Source of the DNA: Streptomyces sp. TRM49041
GTDB lineage: Bacteria; Actinomycetota; Actinomycetes; Streptomycetales; Streptomycetaceae
Assembly (NCBI RefSeq): GCF_008271805.1
Contig: NZ_VSRY01000150.1
Span: 1 to 50,908 of the forward strand
Direction: 5' to 3'
DNA: 50,908 bases
The position numbers and the translations under genes were made by a program. The notes below the pieces were generated by a model. The model saw nothing but the letters and a program-made list of their open reading frames with translations. It searched no databases and had not been told where the DNA came from. Below, in pieces: positions 7,000 to 14,507 of this stretch; position 1 is the first letter of the stretch; each line of letters opens with the position of its first letter.

Positions 7000-7860
7000 G
7001 TGGACAAATCTCGGCGGACCCGGCCCCGCGTCGGGCACATCCAGTTCCTGAACTGCCTGCCCCTCTACTGGGGCCTCGCCCGCACCGGCACGCTGCTCGA
7101 CCTGGAGCTGACCAAGGACACGCCCGAGCGGCTCAGCGAGCAGCTCGTCGCCGGTGATCTCGACATCGGGCCGATCACCCTCGTCGAGTACCTCCGCCAC
7201 GCCGACCGGCTCGTCGCCTTCCCCGACCTGGCCGTCGGCTGCGACGGGCCCGTCATGTCCTGCGTGATCGTGTCCCAGCTGCCCCTGGAGCGGCTGGACG
7301 GGGCGCGGGTCGCGCTCGGCTCCACCTCTCGTACGTCCGTACGGCTCGCCCAGCTGCTGCTCGCGGAGCGGTACGGCGTCGCACCCGACTACTACACGTG
7401 TCCGCCCGACCTCGGCGTGATGATGCAGGAGGCCGACGCCGCGGTTCTCATCGGGGACGCCGCGCTGCGCGCCTCCCTCCACGACGCGCCCCGGCTCGGG
7501 CTCCAGGTCCATGACCTGGGGCTGATGTGGAAGGAGTGGACGGGGCTGCCCTTCGTCTTCGCCGTGTGGGCTGTGCGCCGGGACTACCTGGCCGAGGCCC
7601 CCGACGTCGTACGCAAGGCCCACGAGGCGTTCCTCGCCTCCCGTGACCTCTCGCTGGAGGAGGTCGCCAAGGTCGCCGAGCAGGCCGCGCGCTGGGAGAC
7701 CTTCGACGCAGACCTGCTGGAGCGCTACTTCACCACCCTCGACTTCCGGTTCGGCGCCGAGCAGCTCGCCGGCGTGCGGGAGTTCGCCCGCCGGACCGGT
7801 CCGACGACCGGGTTCCCGGCCGACGTACGAGTCGAGCTGCTCGGCCACCAGGAGCACTGA
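7000..7860 (+). CDS. mqnA: chorismate dehydratase MqnA
   Basis: 286-residue cytoplasmic enzyme of the futalosine menaquinone pathway. It dehydrates chorismate to 3-[(1-carboxyvinyl)oxy]benzoate, the first committed step. The fold is that of a periplasmic-binding-protein-like MqnA/MqnD family member. Family segments are VGHIQFLNCLPLYWGL at the start, GDLDIGPITLVEYL, and ALGSTSRTSVRLAQLLL and AAVLIGDAAL in the middle. Length is normal. GTG at 7000 lacks a Shine-Dalgarno sequence; a TANNNT box 6 nt upstream suggests a leaderless mRNA. It converges on an esterase gene with only 1 nt between the stop codons. Confidence 0.95.
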   Translation: MDKSRRTRPRVGHIQFLNCLPLYWGLARTGTLLDLELTKDTPERLSEQLVAGDLDIGPITLVEYLRHADRLVAFPDLAVGCDGPVMSCVIVSQLPLERLDGARVALGSTSRTSVRLAQLLLAERYGVAPDYYTCPPDLGVMMQEADAAVLIGDAALRASLHDAPRLGLQVHDLGLMWKEWTGLPFVFAVWAVRRDYLAEAPDVVRKAHEAFLASRDLSLEEVAKVAEQAARWETFDADLLERYFTTLDFRFGAEQLAGVREFARRTGPTTGFPADVRVELLGHQEH

Positions 7861-7861
7861 C

Positions 7862-8926
7862 CTACGAGGAGGGGATGGGCGCCTGCATGTGCTCGCTGAT
7901 CCACTGGATCGAGCCGTCCCCCATGCCCTTCACATACGTCCTGGCGTTGTGCTCGCCGTCCTGGATGACCTCCAGGCGGGTCTTGACCGGGCCCTTGCCG
8001 TAGTTCTTGATGAAAGAGCGGAGGTTGCCCAGTCCGGACTCCTTCGTTCCGATCTGGAACGCCAGATACACGTCCTTGTCCGGGCCGCTGGGCTGTGCCG
8101 ACAGCGCCCGCGCCAGCTTCTCCGGGTTGTTCGCGGCCTTTTCGGCCTCGTGGCCCGCCCACAGCGGCGAGTCCGGCACCGTGTCCGGGCCCGACGCGAT
8201 GACCGCCTTGAACTTGTCCGGGTGCTTCAGTACGGACTTCAGCCCGACGAACGCGCCCGACGACGAGCCCATGAACGCCCAGCCGTCACGGGACTTGAAC
8301 GTACGGAAATTCGCCCTGACGAAATCGGGAACGTCCTCCGTCATCCAGGTGCCCATCTTCTCCCGGCCCGGAATGTCGCTGCCGTCGTAGTAGTACTTGT
8401 CGTCCGGGTTCAGGACCGGCATCACGACCACGAACGGCAGGCTCTTGCCCTCCTTCGACCACTTGCTGATGCTGCTCTGCAGCTTCAGGTCGGTGCCCAT
8501 CCAGTAATTCTTCGGATAGCCGTTGCCGCCGGGGAGCGCGATCAGCACCGGGAAGCCGCTGTTCGCGTACTTGGGGTCGAAATACTGCGGGGGCGCCCAG
8601 ACCCATACGTCGCCCGTGAAACCGGACTTCTTGCCTTCCAGCGTCGTCTTGCCGATCTTCGTGCCGTCGTCGACGGTGTTCTGGGTCGTGAACTCGGCCT
8701 TGGGGCCGGTCGGCATGAGGGTCTTCGCGGCGGTGGCGTCGTCGGCGGCGTCGTCGGACCCGCCGGTCCCGCCGGTGCCCTGAGCGCCGTTCCGGCCGTC
8801 CTGCGCGGCGGAGGCGGGCGGGGCGCTCGGTGTGTCGAAGGAGACCGGTTCGCCCGTGCAGCCCGTGGCCAGAGCGAGGGAGCCGAGGGCGGCGGCGGTC
8901 ACGAGTGCCTTGAGCGGACGTTTCAT
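7862..8926 (-). CDS. lipoprotein alpha/beta-hydrolase, esterase D/antigen-85-like
   Basis: 354-residue exported lipoprotein. The lipobox LALATGC lipidates C23. A Gly/Ser/Asp/Ala-rich linker (about residues 28-70) leads to an esterase domain of the PF00756 type. The nucleophile elbow is GSSSG (S222), H326 in DGEHNART is the likely catalytic His, and LIALPGGNGYPKNYW is the typical oxyanion-side segment. An Asp or Glu between them (D248 or E261 region) may complete the triad. ATG at 8926 has GGAG nearby. It is probably an acyl-hydrolase or transferase at the outer face of the membrane; substrate unknown. No terminator separates it from mqnA. Confidence 0.82.
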   Translation of the reverse strand: MKRPLKALVTAAALGSLALATGCTGEPVSFDTPSAPPASAAQDGRNGAQGTGGTGGSDDAADDATAAKTLMPTGPKAEFTTQNTVDDGTKIGKTTLEGKKSGFTGDVWVWAPPQYFDPKYANSGFPVLIALPGGNGYPKNYWMGTDLKLQSSISKWSKEGKSLPFVVVMPVLNPDDKYYYDGSDIPGREKMGTWMTEDVPDFVRANFRTFKSRDGWAFMGSSSGAFVGLKSVLKHPDKFKAVIASGPDTVPDSPLWAGHEAEKAANNPEKLARALSAQPSGPDKDVYLAFQIGTKESGLGNLRSFIKNYGKGPVKTRLEVIQDGEHNARTYVKGMGDGSIQWISEHMQAPIPSS

Positions 8927-9133
8927 GGGAGCACTCCGGATGAGGAAGGAGAGGTGGTTCTCTGCGGATCTCTGGCAGGGCGGGGGCGTTTGCGGGGTAC
9001 GGCCCTGTAGATGGCGTAATGCGGCGGCGGGTTGGCCCGGCAGGACGGGGAATCCCGGTGGTGTCGCCCACCTCGCCGTCTACGCTGCAGTTCGGTACGT
9101 CGTACGAGTACGGGATCGGGGGGAGCGGAGCGC

Positions 9134-10957
9134 ATGGAGCCGCTGGAGGCGGGCGAACCGCGGGGCATCGGCCCGTACAGGCTGCTCGGCAGGCTCGGGG
9201 CGGGCGGCATGGGCCGCGTCTACCTGGCCCGCAACGAGGGTGGCCGGACCGTGGCGGTCAAGGTCGTGCACCCGCACTTCGCGCTGGACGCGGAGTTCCG
9301 GGAGCGGTTCCGCCGCGAGGTCGACTCGGCCCGCCGCGTCGGCGCCCGGTGGACGGCGCCGGTCCTGGACGCCGACCCGGAGGCGGCCGTTCCGTGGGTC
9401 GCGACCGGGTACGTGGCCGGGCCCTCGCTCACCCAGGCCGTGATCGCGCACGGGCCCCTGCCGGAGCGGTCCGTACGGGTACTGGGCGCCGGACTGGGCG
9501 AGGCGCTCGCGGCCGTGCACGCGCTCGGGCTCGTCCACCGGGACGTCAAGCCCTCGAACGTGCTCCTCGCCCTCGACGGGCCCCGGCTCATCGACTTCGG
9601 CATCGCCCGCGCCACGGACGGCACCGCGTCGCTCACCTCAACCGGCGTGTCCGTCGGCTCCCCCGGCTACATGTCGCCCGAGCAGATCGTCGGCAAGGCG
9701 GGCGGCCAGGGCGTGGGCGGTGCGTCCGACGTGTTCTCGCTCGGCGCGGTGCTGGCCTTCGCGGCGACCCGGAACGCGCCATTCTCCGGTGACTCGTCGG
9801 CTGCCCTGCTGTACAAGGTCGTGCACGAAGAGCCCGAACTCGACCCGGCGTTGGGCGGTGAGCTGCGGGACCTCGTCGCCGCGTGCCTGGCCAAGGACCC
9901 GGCGGCCCGGCCCGCGCCGACCGAGGTGGCGGCCGCGCTCGCCCCGGACGGCGCGGCGGCGCTCGCGGCGGGCGGGTGGCTGCCGGGCGCCGTCGTGGAG
10001 GAGGTCAGCCGGGCGGCGGTGCGGCTGCTCGACCTGGAGCCGGCGGCGGAGGACGCGGGGGTCTCCGGGCCGGTGCCGTTCAGCAACCCGGCGGTCGCGC
10101 CCGGGGCCGGGGAAGCCCCCGGTCCGGCCTCGGGGGGCTACGGCCCGCCCGCCCGTCCGCACGCCCAACCGCCCGCCCAGCCGCCGCCGTACCCGCCCAC
10201 GCAGAGCGGCGCCGGCCAAGCCCCCGTGTACGCGCCCACGCAGAGCGGCGCCCGGCCGGCCCCCGTGCACCCGCCCACCGTGGGGGCCGTGCCCCCGCCC
10301 CGTATCCCGGGGCCCGTCTCCCTCTCCGTCAGCTCCGTCGCCGAGCCCGTCGGCCCCCGGGGCGGCCGCAAGGTGAGCTGCACGGTGGCCCTCGCCGTCG
10401 CGGGCGCCCTCGCCGCGGTGACCGTGGGCGGTGCCGTTCTGTTCGACCTTCTCCCGGGAGGGGGCGGCGGGGACGGCGACAGCGTGGCCAAGCCGCCTGT
10501 CAGCGCCTCCGTCAGCGCCTCAGCCGGGTCCTCCGTCGGGGCCTCCGTCGGTGCTGGTGAGTCCGGCCCGGCGGACGGCGGCACGGCTCCCCGGTCCACC
10601 GTGCCCAAGGGGTTCGTCGGCACATGGAAGGGCCCCTACAAGCTGACCTTCGCGGGCAGCGAGATCGCCGCGGGCACGTTAACCGTGGTCATCAAGGGCG
10701 GCAAGACCGGTGAGCGCGTCGGCACGGTGGACCAGTTCGACGCGTTCGGGGGCTTCATCTGCCAGGACGACATCACCCTGACCAGCGCCACGGAGGACAC
10801 CCTGGTGGTCCAGGGCGAGTCCAGCGGCAAGCCCGGCAGCCGGTGCACCAGCGGTCCCCACACGGTGAAGCTGCGACTGAACGGGGAGCGGCTGGAGTAC
10901 ACCTCGGACGAGCCCCGCGCGGGCAATCCGTCCGCCACCCTCGACCGCTTCGACTGA
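9134..10957 (+). CDS. membrane Ser/Thr protein kinase with extracellular beta domain
   Basis: 607-residue Hanks-type kinase. The kinase domain covers about residues 15-270: glycine loop GAGGMGRVY, K43 in VAVKVV, catalytic HRDVKPSN (D137), DFG (D154) and the GYMSPEQ activation-segment end. A Pro/Ala-rich juxtamembrane region with near-repeats of PTQSGA follows. One membrane helix is at about 416-438. The outside part has a Ser/Ala linker and a domain of about residues 530-607 (GFVGTWKGPYKLTF, later VVIKGGKTGERVGTV) with C581 and C608-region cysteines, probably beta-rich. No PASTA repeats. ATG at 9134 follows GGGGAGCGGAG. Substrate and ligand are unknown; it sits between mqnA and mqnC. Confidence 0.92.
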   Translation: MEPLEAGEPRGIGPYRLLGRLGAGGMGRVYLARNEGGRTVAVKVVHPHFALDAEFRERFRREVDSARRVGARWTAPVLDADPEAAVPWVATGYVAGPSLTQAVIAHGPLPERSVRVLGAGLGEALAAVHALGLVHRDVKPSNVLLALDGPRLIDFGIARATDGTASLTSTGVSVGSPGYMSPEQIVGKAGGQGVGGASDVFSLGAVLAFAATRNAPFSGDSSAALLYKVVHEEPELDPALGGELRDLVAACLAKDPAARPAPTEVAAALAPDGAAALAAGGWLPGAVVEEVSRAAVRLLDLEPAAEDAGVSGPVPFSNPAVAPGAGEAPGPASGGYGPPARPHAQPPAQPPPYPPTQSGAGQAPVYAPTQSGARPAPVHPPTVGAVPPPRIPGPVSLSVSSVAEPVGPRGGRKVSCTVALAVAGALAAVTVGGAVLFDLLPGGGGGDGDSVAKPPVSASVSASAGSSVGASVGAGESGPADGGTAPRSTVPKGFVGTWKGPYKLTFAGSEIAAGTLTVVIKGGKTGERVGTVDQFDAFGGFICQDDITLTSATEDTLVVQGESSGKPGSRCTSGPHTVKLRLNGERLEYTSDEPRAGNPSATLDRFD

Positions 10958-11072
10958 GGCCCCGAAGGCGGGCGCGGCGCGCTGGCGTACGCTGGTCCGG
11001 TCGCCCACCACCACCTTTGTACGAAGCGCTCCGCGCTGCACCTCCTGTCTCCTGCCGAAAGGTACGCACCCG

Positions 11073-12272
11073 GTGACCGAGAAGGCCGACCTCCAGTCCG
11101 TTCTCGACCGCGCCGCCGCCGGTGGGCGGATCACCCCGGAAGAGGCGCTCGACCTCTACCGCTCCGCGCCCCTGCACGCGCTCGGTGCCGCGGCCGACGC
11201 GGTGCGGCGCCGTCGTTACGCCGGTACGGAGCACATCGCGACGTACATCATCGAGCGCAACATCAACTACACCAACGTGTGCGTCACCGCGTGCAGGTTC
11301 TGCGCGTTCTACGCCCCGCCCAAGGACACCGCCAAGGGCTGGACCCGCGACCTCGACGACATCCTGCGGCGCTGCGCCGAGACCGTCGAGCTGGGCGGCA
11401 CGCAGATCATGTTCCAGGGCGGCCACCACCCCGACTACGGCGTCGAGTACTACGAGAAGCACTTCTCCGCCATCAAGGAAGCCTTCCCGCAGTTGGTCAT
11501 CCACTCCCTCGGGGCCTCCGAGGTCGAGCACATGGCCCGGATCTCCAAGGTGAGCGTGGAGGAGGCCGTCCGGCGCATCCACGCCGCCGGGCTCGACTCC
11601 TTCGCGGGTGCCGGCGCCGAGCTGCTGCCCGAGCGGCCGCGCAAGGCCATCGCCCCGCTCAAGGAGTCCGGTGAGCGCTGGCTGGAGATCATGGAGATCG
11701 CGCACGGCCTGGGCGTCGAGTCGACGTCGACCATGCTCATGGGCACCGGCGAGACGAACGCCGAGCGCATCGAGCACCTGCGGATGATCCGGGACGTCCA
11801 GGACCGGACCGGCGGCTTCCGGGCGTTCATCCCGTACACGTACCAGCCCGAGAACAACCACCTGAAGGGCCGGACGCAGACCACGCTCTTCGAGTACCTG
11901 CGCATCATCGCCGTCGCGCGGCTCTTCCTCGACAACGTCGCCCACATCCAGGGCTCCTGGCTGACCACCGGCAAGGAGGTCGGCCAGCTGTCGCTGCACT
12001 ACGGCGCGGACGACCTCGGCTCGATCATGCTGGAGGAGAACGTCGTCTCCTCGGCCGGCGCCAAGCACCGCTCCAACCGCCTGGAGATCATCGACCTGAT
12101 CCGCAAGTCGGGCCGCGTCCCGGCGCAGCGGACCACGACGTACGAGCACATCGTCGTCCACGACGACCCGGCGGACGACCCGGTCGACGCCCGTGTCGCC
12201 TCGCACATCTCCTCCACGGCGATCGCGGGCGGTACGGCGCACCCCGAACTGAAGCTGCTGGCCACGAACTGA
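11073..12272 (+). CDS. mqnC: cyclic dehypoxanthinyl futalosine synthase MqnC
   Basis: 399-residue radical-SAM enzyme that cyclises dehypoxanthinyl futalosine in menaquinone synthesis. The [4Fe-4S] motif is CVTACRFC (C70, C74, C77), inside the family segment RNINYTNVCVTACRFCAF. Other conserved pieces are MFQGGHHPDYG, ESTSTMLMGTGET and FIPYTYQPENN. Length is normal. GTG at 11073 follows GAAAGG. The next gene starts 7 nt later and is surely cotranscribed. In S. coelicolor mqnA and mqnC are separated by dozens of genes (SCO4506 and SCO4550, from memory); here only an esterase and a kinase lie between. Confidence 0.95.
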   Translation: MTEKADLQSVLDRAAAGGRITPEEALDLYRSAPLHALGAAADAVRRRRYAGTEHIATYIIERNINYTNVCVTACRFCAFYAPPKDTAKGWTRDLDDILRRCAETVELGGTQIMFQGGHHPDYGVEYYEKHFSAIKEAFPQLVIHSLGASEVEHMARISKVSVEEAVRRIHAAGLDSFAGAGAELLPERPRKAIAPLKESGERWLEIMEIAHGLGVESTSTMLMGTGETNAERIEHLRMIRDVQDRTGGFRAFIPYTYQPENNHLKGRTQTTLFEYLRIIAVARLFLDNVAHIQGSWLTTGKEVGQLSLHYGADDLGSIMLEENVVSSAGAKHRSNRLEIIDLIRKSGRVPAQRTTTYEHIVVHDDPADDPVDARVASHISSTAIAGGTAHPELKLLATN

Positions 12273-12279
12273 CCGCGCC

Positions 12280-13017
12280 GTGCTGACGATTCACACGGCG
12301 GCGGCCACACCGGACGAGGCGGTCGCCGTGGAAGGCGCGCGGATCGCCGCCCTCGGGCCGTACGAGGAGCTGGTCGCCGCCCATCCCGGGGCGAGGGTGC
12401 GGCGTTGGCCCGGCGTCCTCACGCCCGGGCTGGTCAATCCGTACGGGCCCGAGCTGCTGGAGCGGACCTACCACCCCGATCCGCGCGAGGCCGACGAGCT
12501 GGGCACCGGGCCCATCACCGGTGCCGGGCTCGCCGCGCTCGGTATGACCGACGCGCGGTGGGGCGCGAGCGCGCGGCGCGGCGTGCAGCGGATGCTGGCC
12601 CATGGCACGGTCGCTGTGGCCGGTGAGCTGCGCGTGCGCACGGTCCTGGACGCGGTACGGCGCGCGGGACTGGCCGTCACGGGACCCGTCACGGGACCCG
12701 TCACGGGGCCCACCGCCGCGGGCCCGGGCGTCGCGGGCCCGACTGTTGCGGGACCGACTGCCGCAGGCTCGGCCGTCGCGGAACCCGCTGTCACCGGACC
12801 GGCCGTCGCGGGGAGTGCCGAGCGGCCGGAGGGGACGCCGTCTCTGGACCCGTTCGCCTCGGGCGGCCCGGTCGTCTGGGCGCCCGCCCTCCGGGCCGGT
12901 ATGCCCGCGAGGTTCGCCGTCTTCGACGTACCGGACACCGCCGAGCTGCCCCGGCGCGGCGCCGCCACGTGCGTGGCCACGGTCCTGGACGGGCGGTTGG
13001 TCTACCGGGGCGCTTAG
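12280..13017 (+). CDS. amidohydrolase-like (imidazolonepropionase-type) protein without metal site
   Basis: 245-residue protein. The N-terminal part resembles the small beta domain that starts metal-dependent amidohydrolases (AVEGARIAALGPYEEL, then VLTPGLVNPYGPELLER). Where active members carry HxH just after PG(L/F)VN, this protein has NPYGPE, so the first metal site is absent and most of the TIM barrel is missing. A low-complexity segment at about residues 133-182 is built from VTGP/VAGPT-like repeats. The end (FAVFDVPDTAEL, ATVLDGRLVYRG) matches the C-terminal beta domain. It starts 7 nt behind mqnC on GTG. A role in the menaquinone pathway is suggested only by position. Confidence 0.72.
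   Translation: MLTIHTAAATPDEAVAVEGARIAALGPYEELVAAHPGARVRRWPGVLTPGLVNPYGPELLERTYHPDPREADELGTGPITGAGLAALGMTDARWGASARRGVQRMLAHGTVAVAGELRVRTVLDAVRRAGLAVTGPVTGPVTGPTAAGPGVAGPTVAGPTAAGSAVAEPAVTGPAVAGSAERPEGTPSLDPFASGGPVVWAPALRAGMPARFAVFDVPDTAELPRRGAATCVATVLDGRLVYRGA
12677..12825 (+). repeat. degenerate tandem repeat inside the gene after mqnC
   Basis: Three 12-nt units (GTCACGGGACCC and variants) from 12677 are followed by diverged 15-nt units around GTCGCGGGCCCGACT. They encode the VTGP and VAGPT repeats and look like recent in-frame expansion. Confidence 0.7.
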
Positions 13018-13111
13018 GTCGTGATGCCGGCATGATCCGCCGGACTCCCCGGCGGCGCGCGGGCGGCCGGGCGGCGCCGGTTCGGGCGGGGGTGGCTGGT
13101 TCAATGGCTGT

Positions 13112-13801
13112 GTGACCCGAGCAACGCTGGACAAGCAGCCGCACGAAGTCGCCTCGATGTTCGACCATGTCGCGGCGAACTACGACCTCACCAACGACGT
13201 CCTCTCCCTCTTCCAGGACCGGCGCTGGCGCAAGGAGGTGGCCAGGGCCGTCGACGCCCGGCCCGGCCAGCGGGTCCTCGACCTGGCGGCGGGCACCGGC
13301 ACGTCCTCGCTGCCGTTCGTGGAGGGCGGCGCGTACGTCGTGCCGTGCGACTTCTCCCTCGGGATGCTCAGGGAGGGCAAGAAGCGGCACCCCTGGCTGC
13401 CGCTGACCGCCGGCGACGCGATGAAGCTGCCCTTCCGCGACGGGGTCTTCGACGCGGTGACGATCTCCTTCGGGCTGCGGAACGTCCAGGACACCGACGA
13501 GGCGCTGCGCGAGCTGTACCGGGTGACGAAGCCCGGCGGACGCGTCGTGATCTGCGAGTTCTCGCACGCGACCTGGGCGCCGTTCCGCAAGGTGTACGAG
13601 GAGTACCTGATGCGGGCCCTGCCGCCGGTCGCCCGCGCGGTCTCCTCCAACCCGGACGCGTACGTGTACCTCGCCGAGTCCATCCAGACCTGGCCGGAGC
13701 AGAGCGACCTGGCGGCCATGCTGCAGAAGGCGGGCTGGTCGAAGGTGGCGTGGCGGAACCTGACCGGCGGGATCGTGGCGCTGCACCGCGGCACCAAGTA
13801 G
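13112..13801 (+). CDS. menG: demethylmenaquinone methyltransferase
   Basis: 229-residue UbiE/MenG family SAM-dependent methyltransferase that makes menaquinone from demethylmenaquinone. Motif I is VLDLAAGTGT (about residues 55-64). The family signatures FDHVAANYDLTNDVLSL and ISFGLRNVQD are clear, and RVTKPGGRVVICEFS is post-motif III. Length is normal. GTG at 13112 has no clear ribosome site. TTCAAT at 13100-13105 with 6-nt spacing is an imperfect -10, so a leaderless message is possible. It lies in the same direction as mqnC and the reductase gene. Confidence 0.95.
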   Translation: MTRATLDKQPHEVASMFDHVAANYDLTNDVLSLFQDRRWRKEVARAVDARPGQRVLDLAAGTGTSSLPFVEGGAYVVPCDFSLGMLREGKKRHPWLPLTAGDAMKLPFRDGVFDAVTISFGLRNVQDTDEALRELYRVTKPGGRVVICEFSHATWAPFRKVYEEYLMRALPPVARAVSSNPDAYVYLAESIQTWPEQSDLAAMLQKAGWSKVAWRNLTGGIVALHRGTK

Positions 13802-13868
13802 GCGTATTGCCCCGCAGCGGTGTCCGCGAAGCCGGTCGCCCGCGTGCGGCCGGCGCCACCACGGGCCC

Positions 13869-14408
13869 CTACAGCTCCAGTCCGTAGCAGTGGGCCTCCG
13901 CGTCCTCGTGGCCCGGGACCGGGAGGGTGTCCCGTAGTCGCATGCCCAGGCGGCGGGCCACCGCTGTCGAGCGGGTGTTGGCCGTGTGGACCATCGCCAC
14001 CACGTGGTCGACGCCCGCCGCCCGTACCCGATTCAGGGTCTCGCGTGCGGCGGCTGTCGCGTAGCCCTTGCCCCAGGCCGGACGGGCCAGACGCCAGCCG
14101 ATCTCGATCCGGCCGGCGGGGCCCCACGCGTGGGGCCAGGGCTGGGCGCCCGTGAAGCCGATGACCTCGCCGGTCTCGTCCAGCAGGGTCCACAGGCAGA
14201 AGCCCCGCTCCGCGTCGTGGCGGCGCTGCCGGGCGGTGAACTCGTGGTAGACCGACAGCTCCGCGGGGCGACCGCCGTGGAACTCCATGACCTCGACGTC
14301 GTCGAACGCCCGGTGCCAGGCGTACGCGTCCTCCTCCGTCGGTACCCGCAGTCGGAAGGCGGGCCCGGTGGCGGGTCGGCCGGCGGCGGCGTGGAGCAAC
14401 TCGGTCAT
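13869..14408 (-). CDS. GNAT-family N-acetyltransferase
   Basis: 179-residue acetyltransferase of the RimJ/RimL-like group. FRLRVPTEEDAYAWHRAF is the typical start. The acetyl-CoA loop appears as RPAWGKGYATAAARETL, preceded by the IEIGWRLA strand. ARRLGMRLRDT is the usual late helix. ATG at 14408 gives MTELLHAAAG. It is divergent from the reductase gene, with 99 nt between starts, and ends 67 nt from the menG stop. Substrate is unknown; position alone does not tie it to quinone synthesis. Confidence 0.88.
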   Translation of the reverse strand: MTELLHAAAGRPATGPAFRLRVPTEEDAYAWHRAFDDVEVMEFHGGRPAELSVYHEFTARQRRHDAERGFCLWTLLDETGEVIGFTGAQPWPHAWGPAGRIEIGWRLARPAWGKGYATAAARETLNRVRAAGVDHVVAMVHTANTRSTAVARRLGMRLRDTLPVPGHEDAEAHCYGLEL

Positions 14409-14507
14409 CGAGGGTGGGCCCTTCGGATCGGGAGAACAGCCGGTCCCCATAGACTGCCCGTGTCCAGTGCTTTCGGCACGCAATTTCGAGTCTCGGGAGA
14501 ACCCGCT

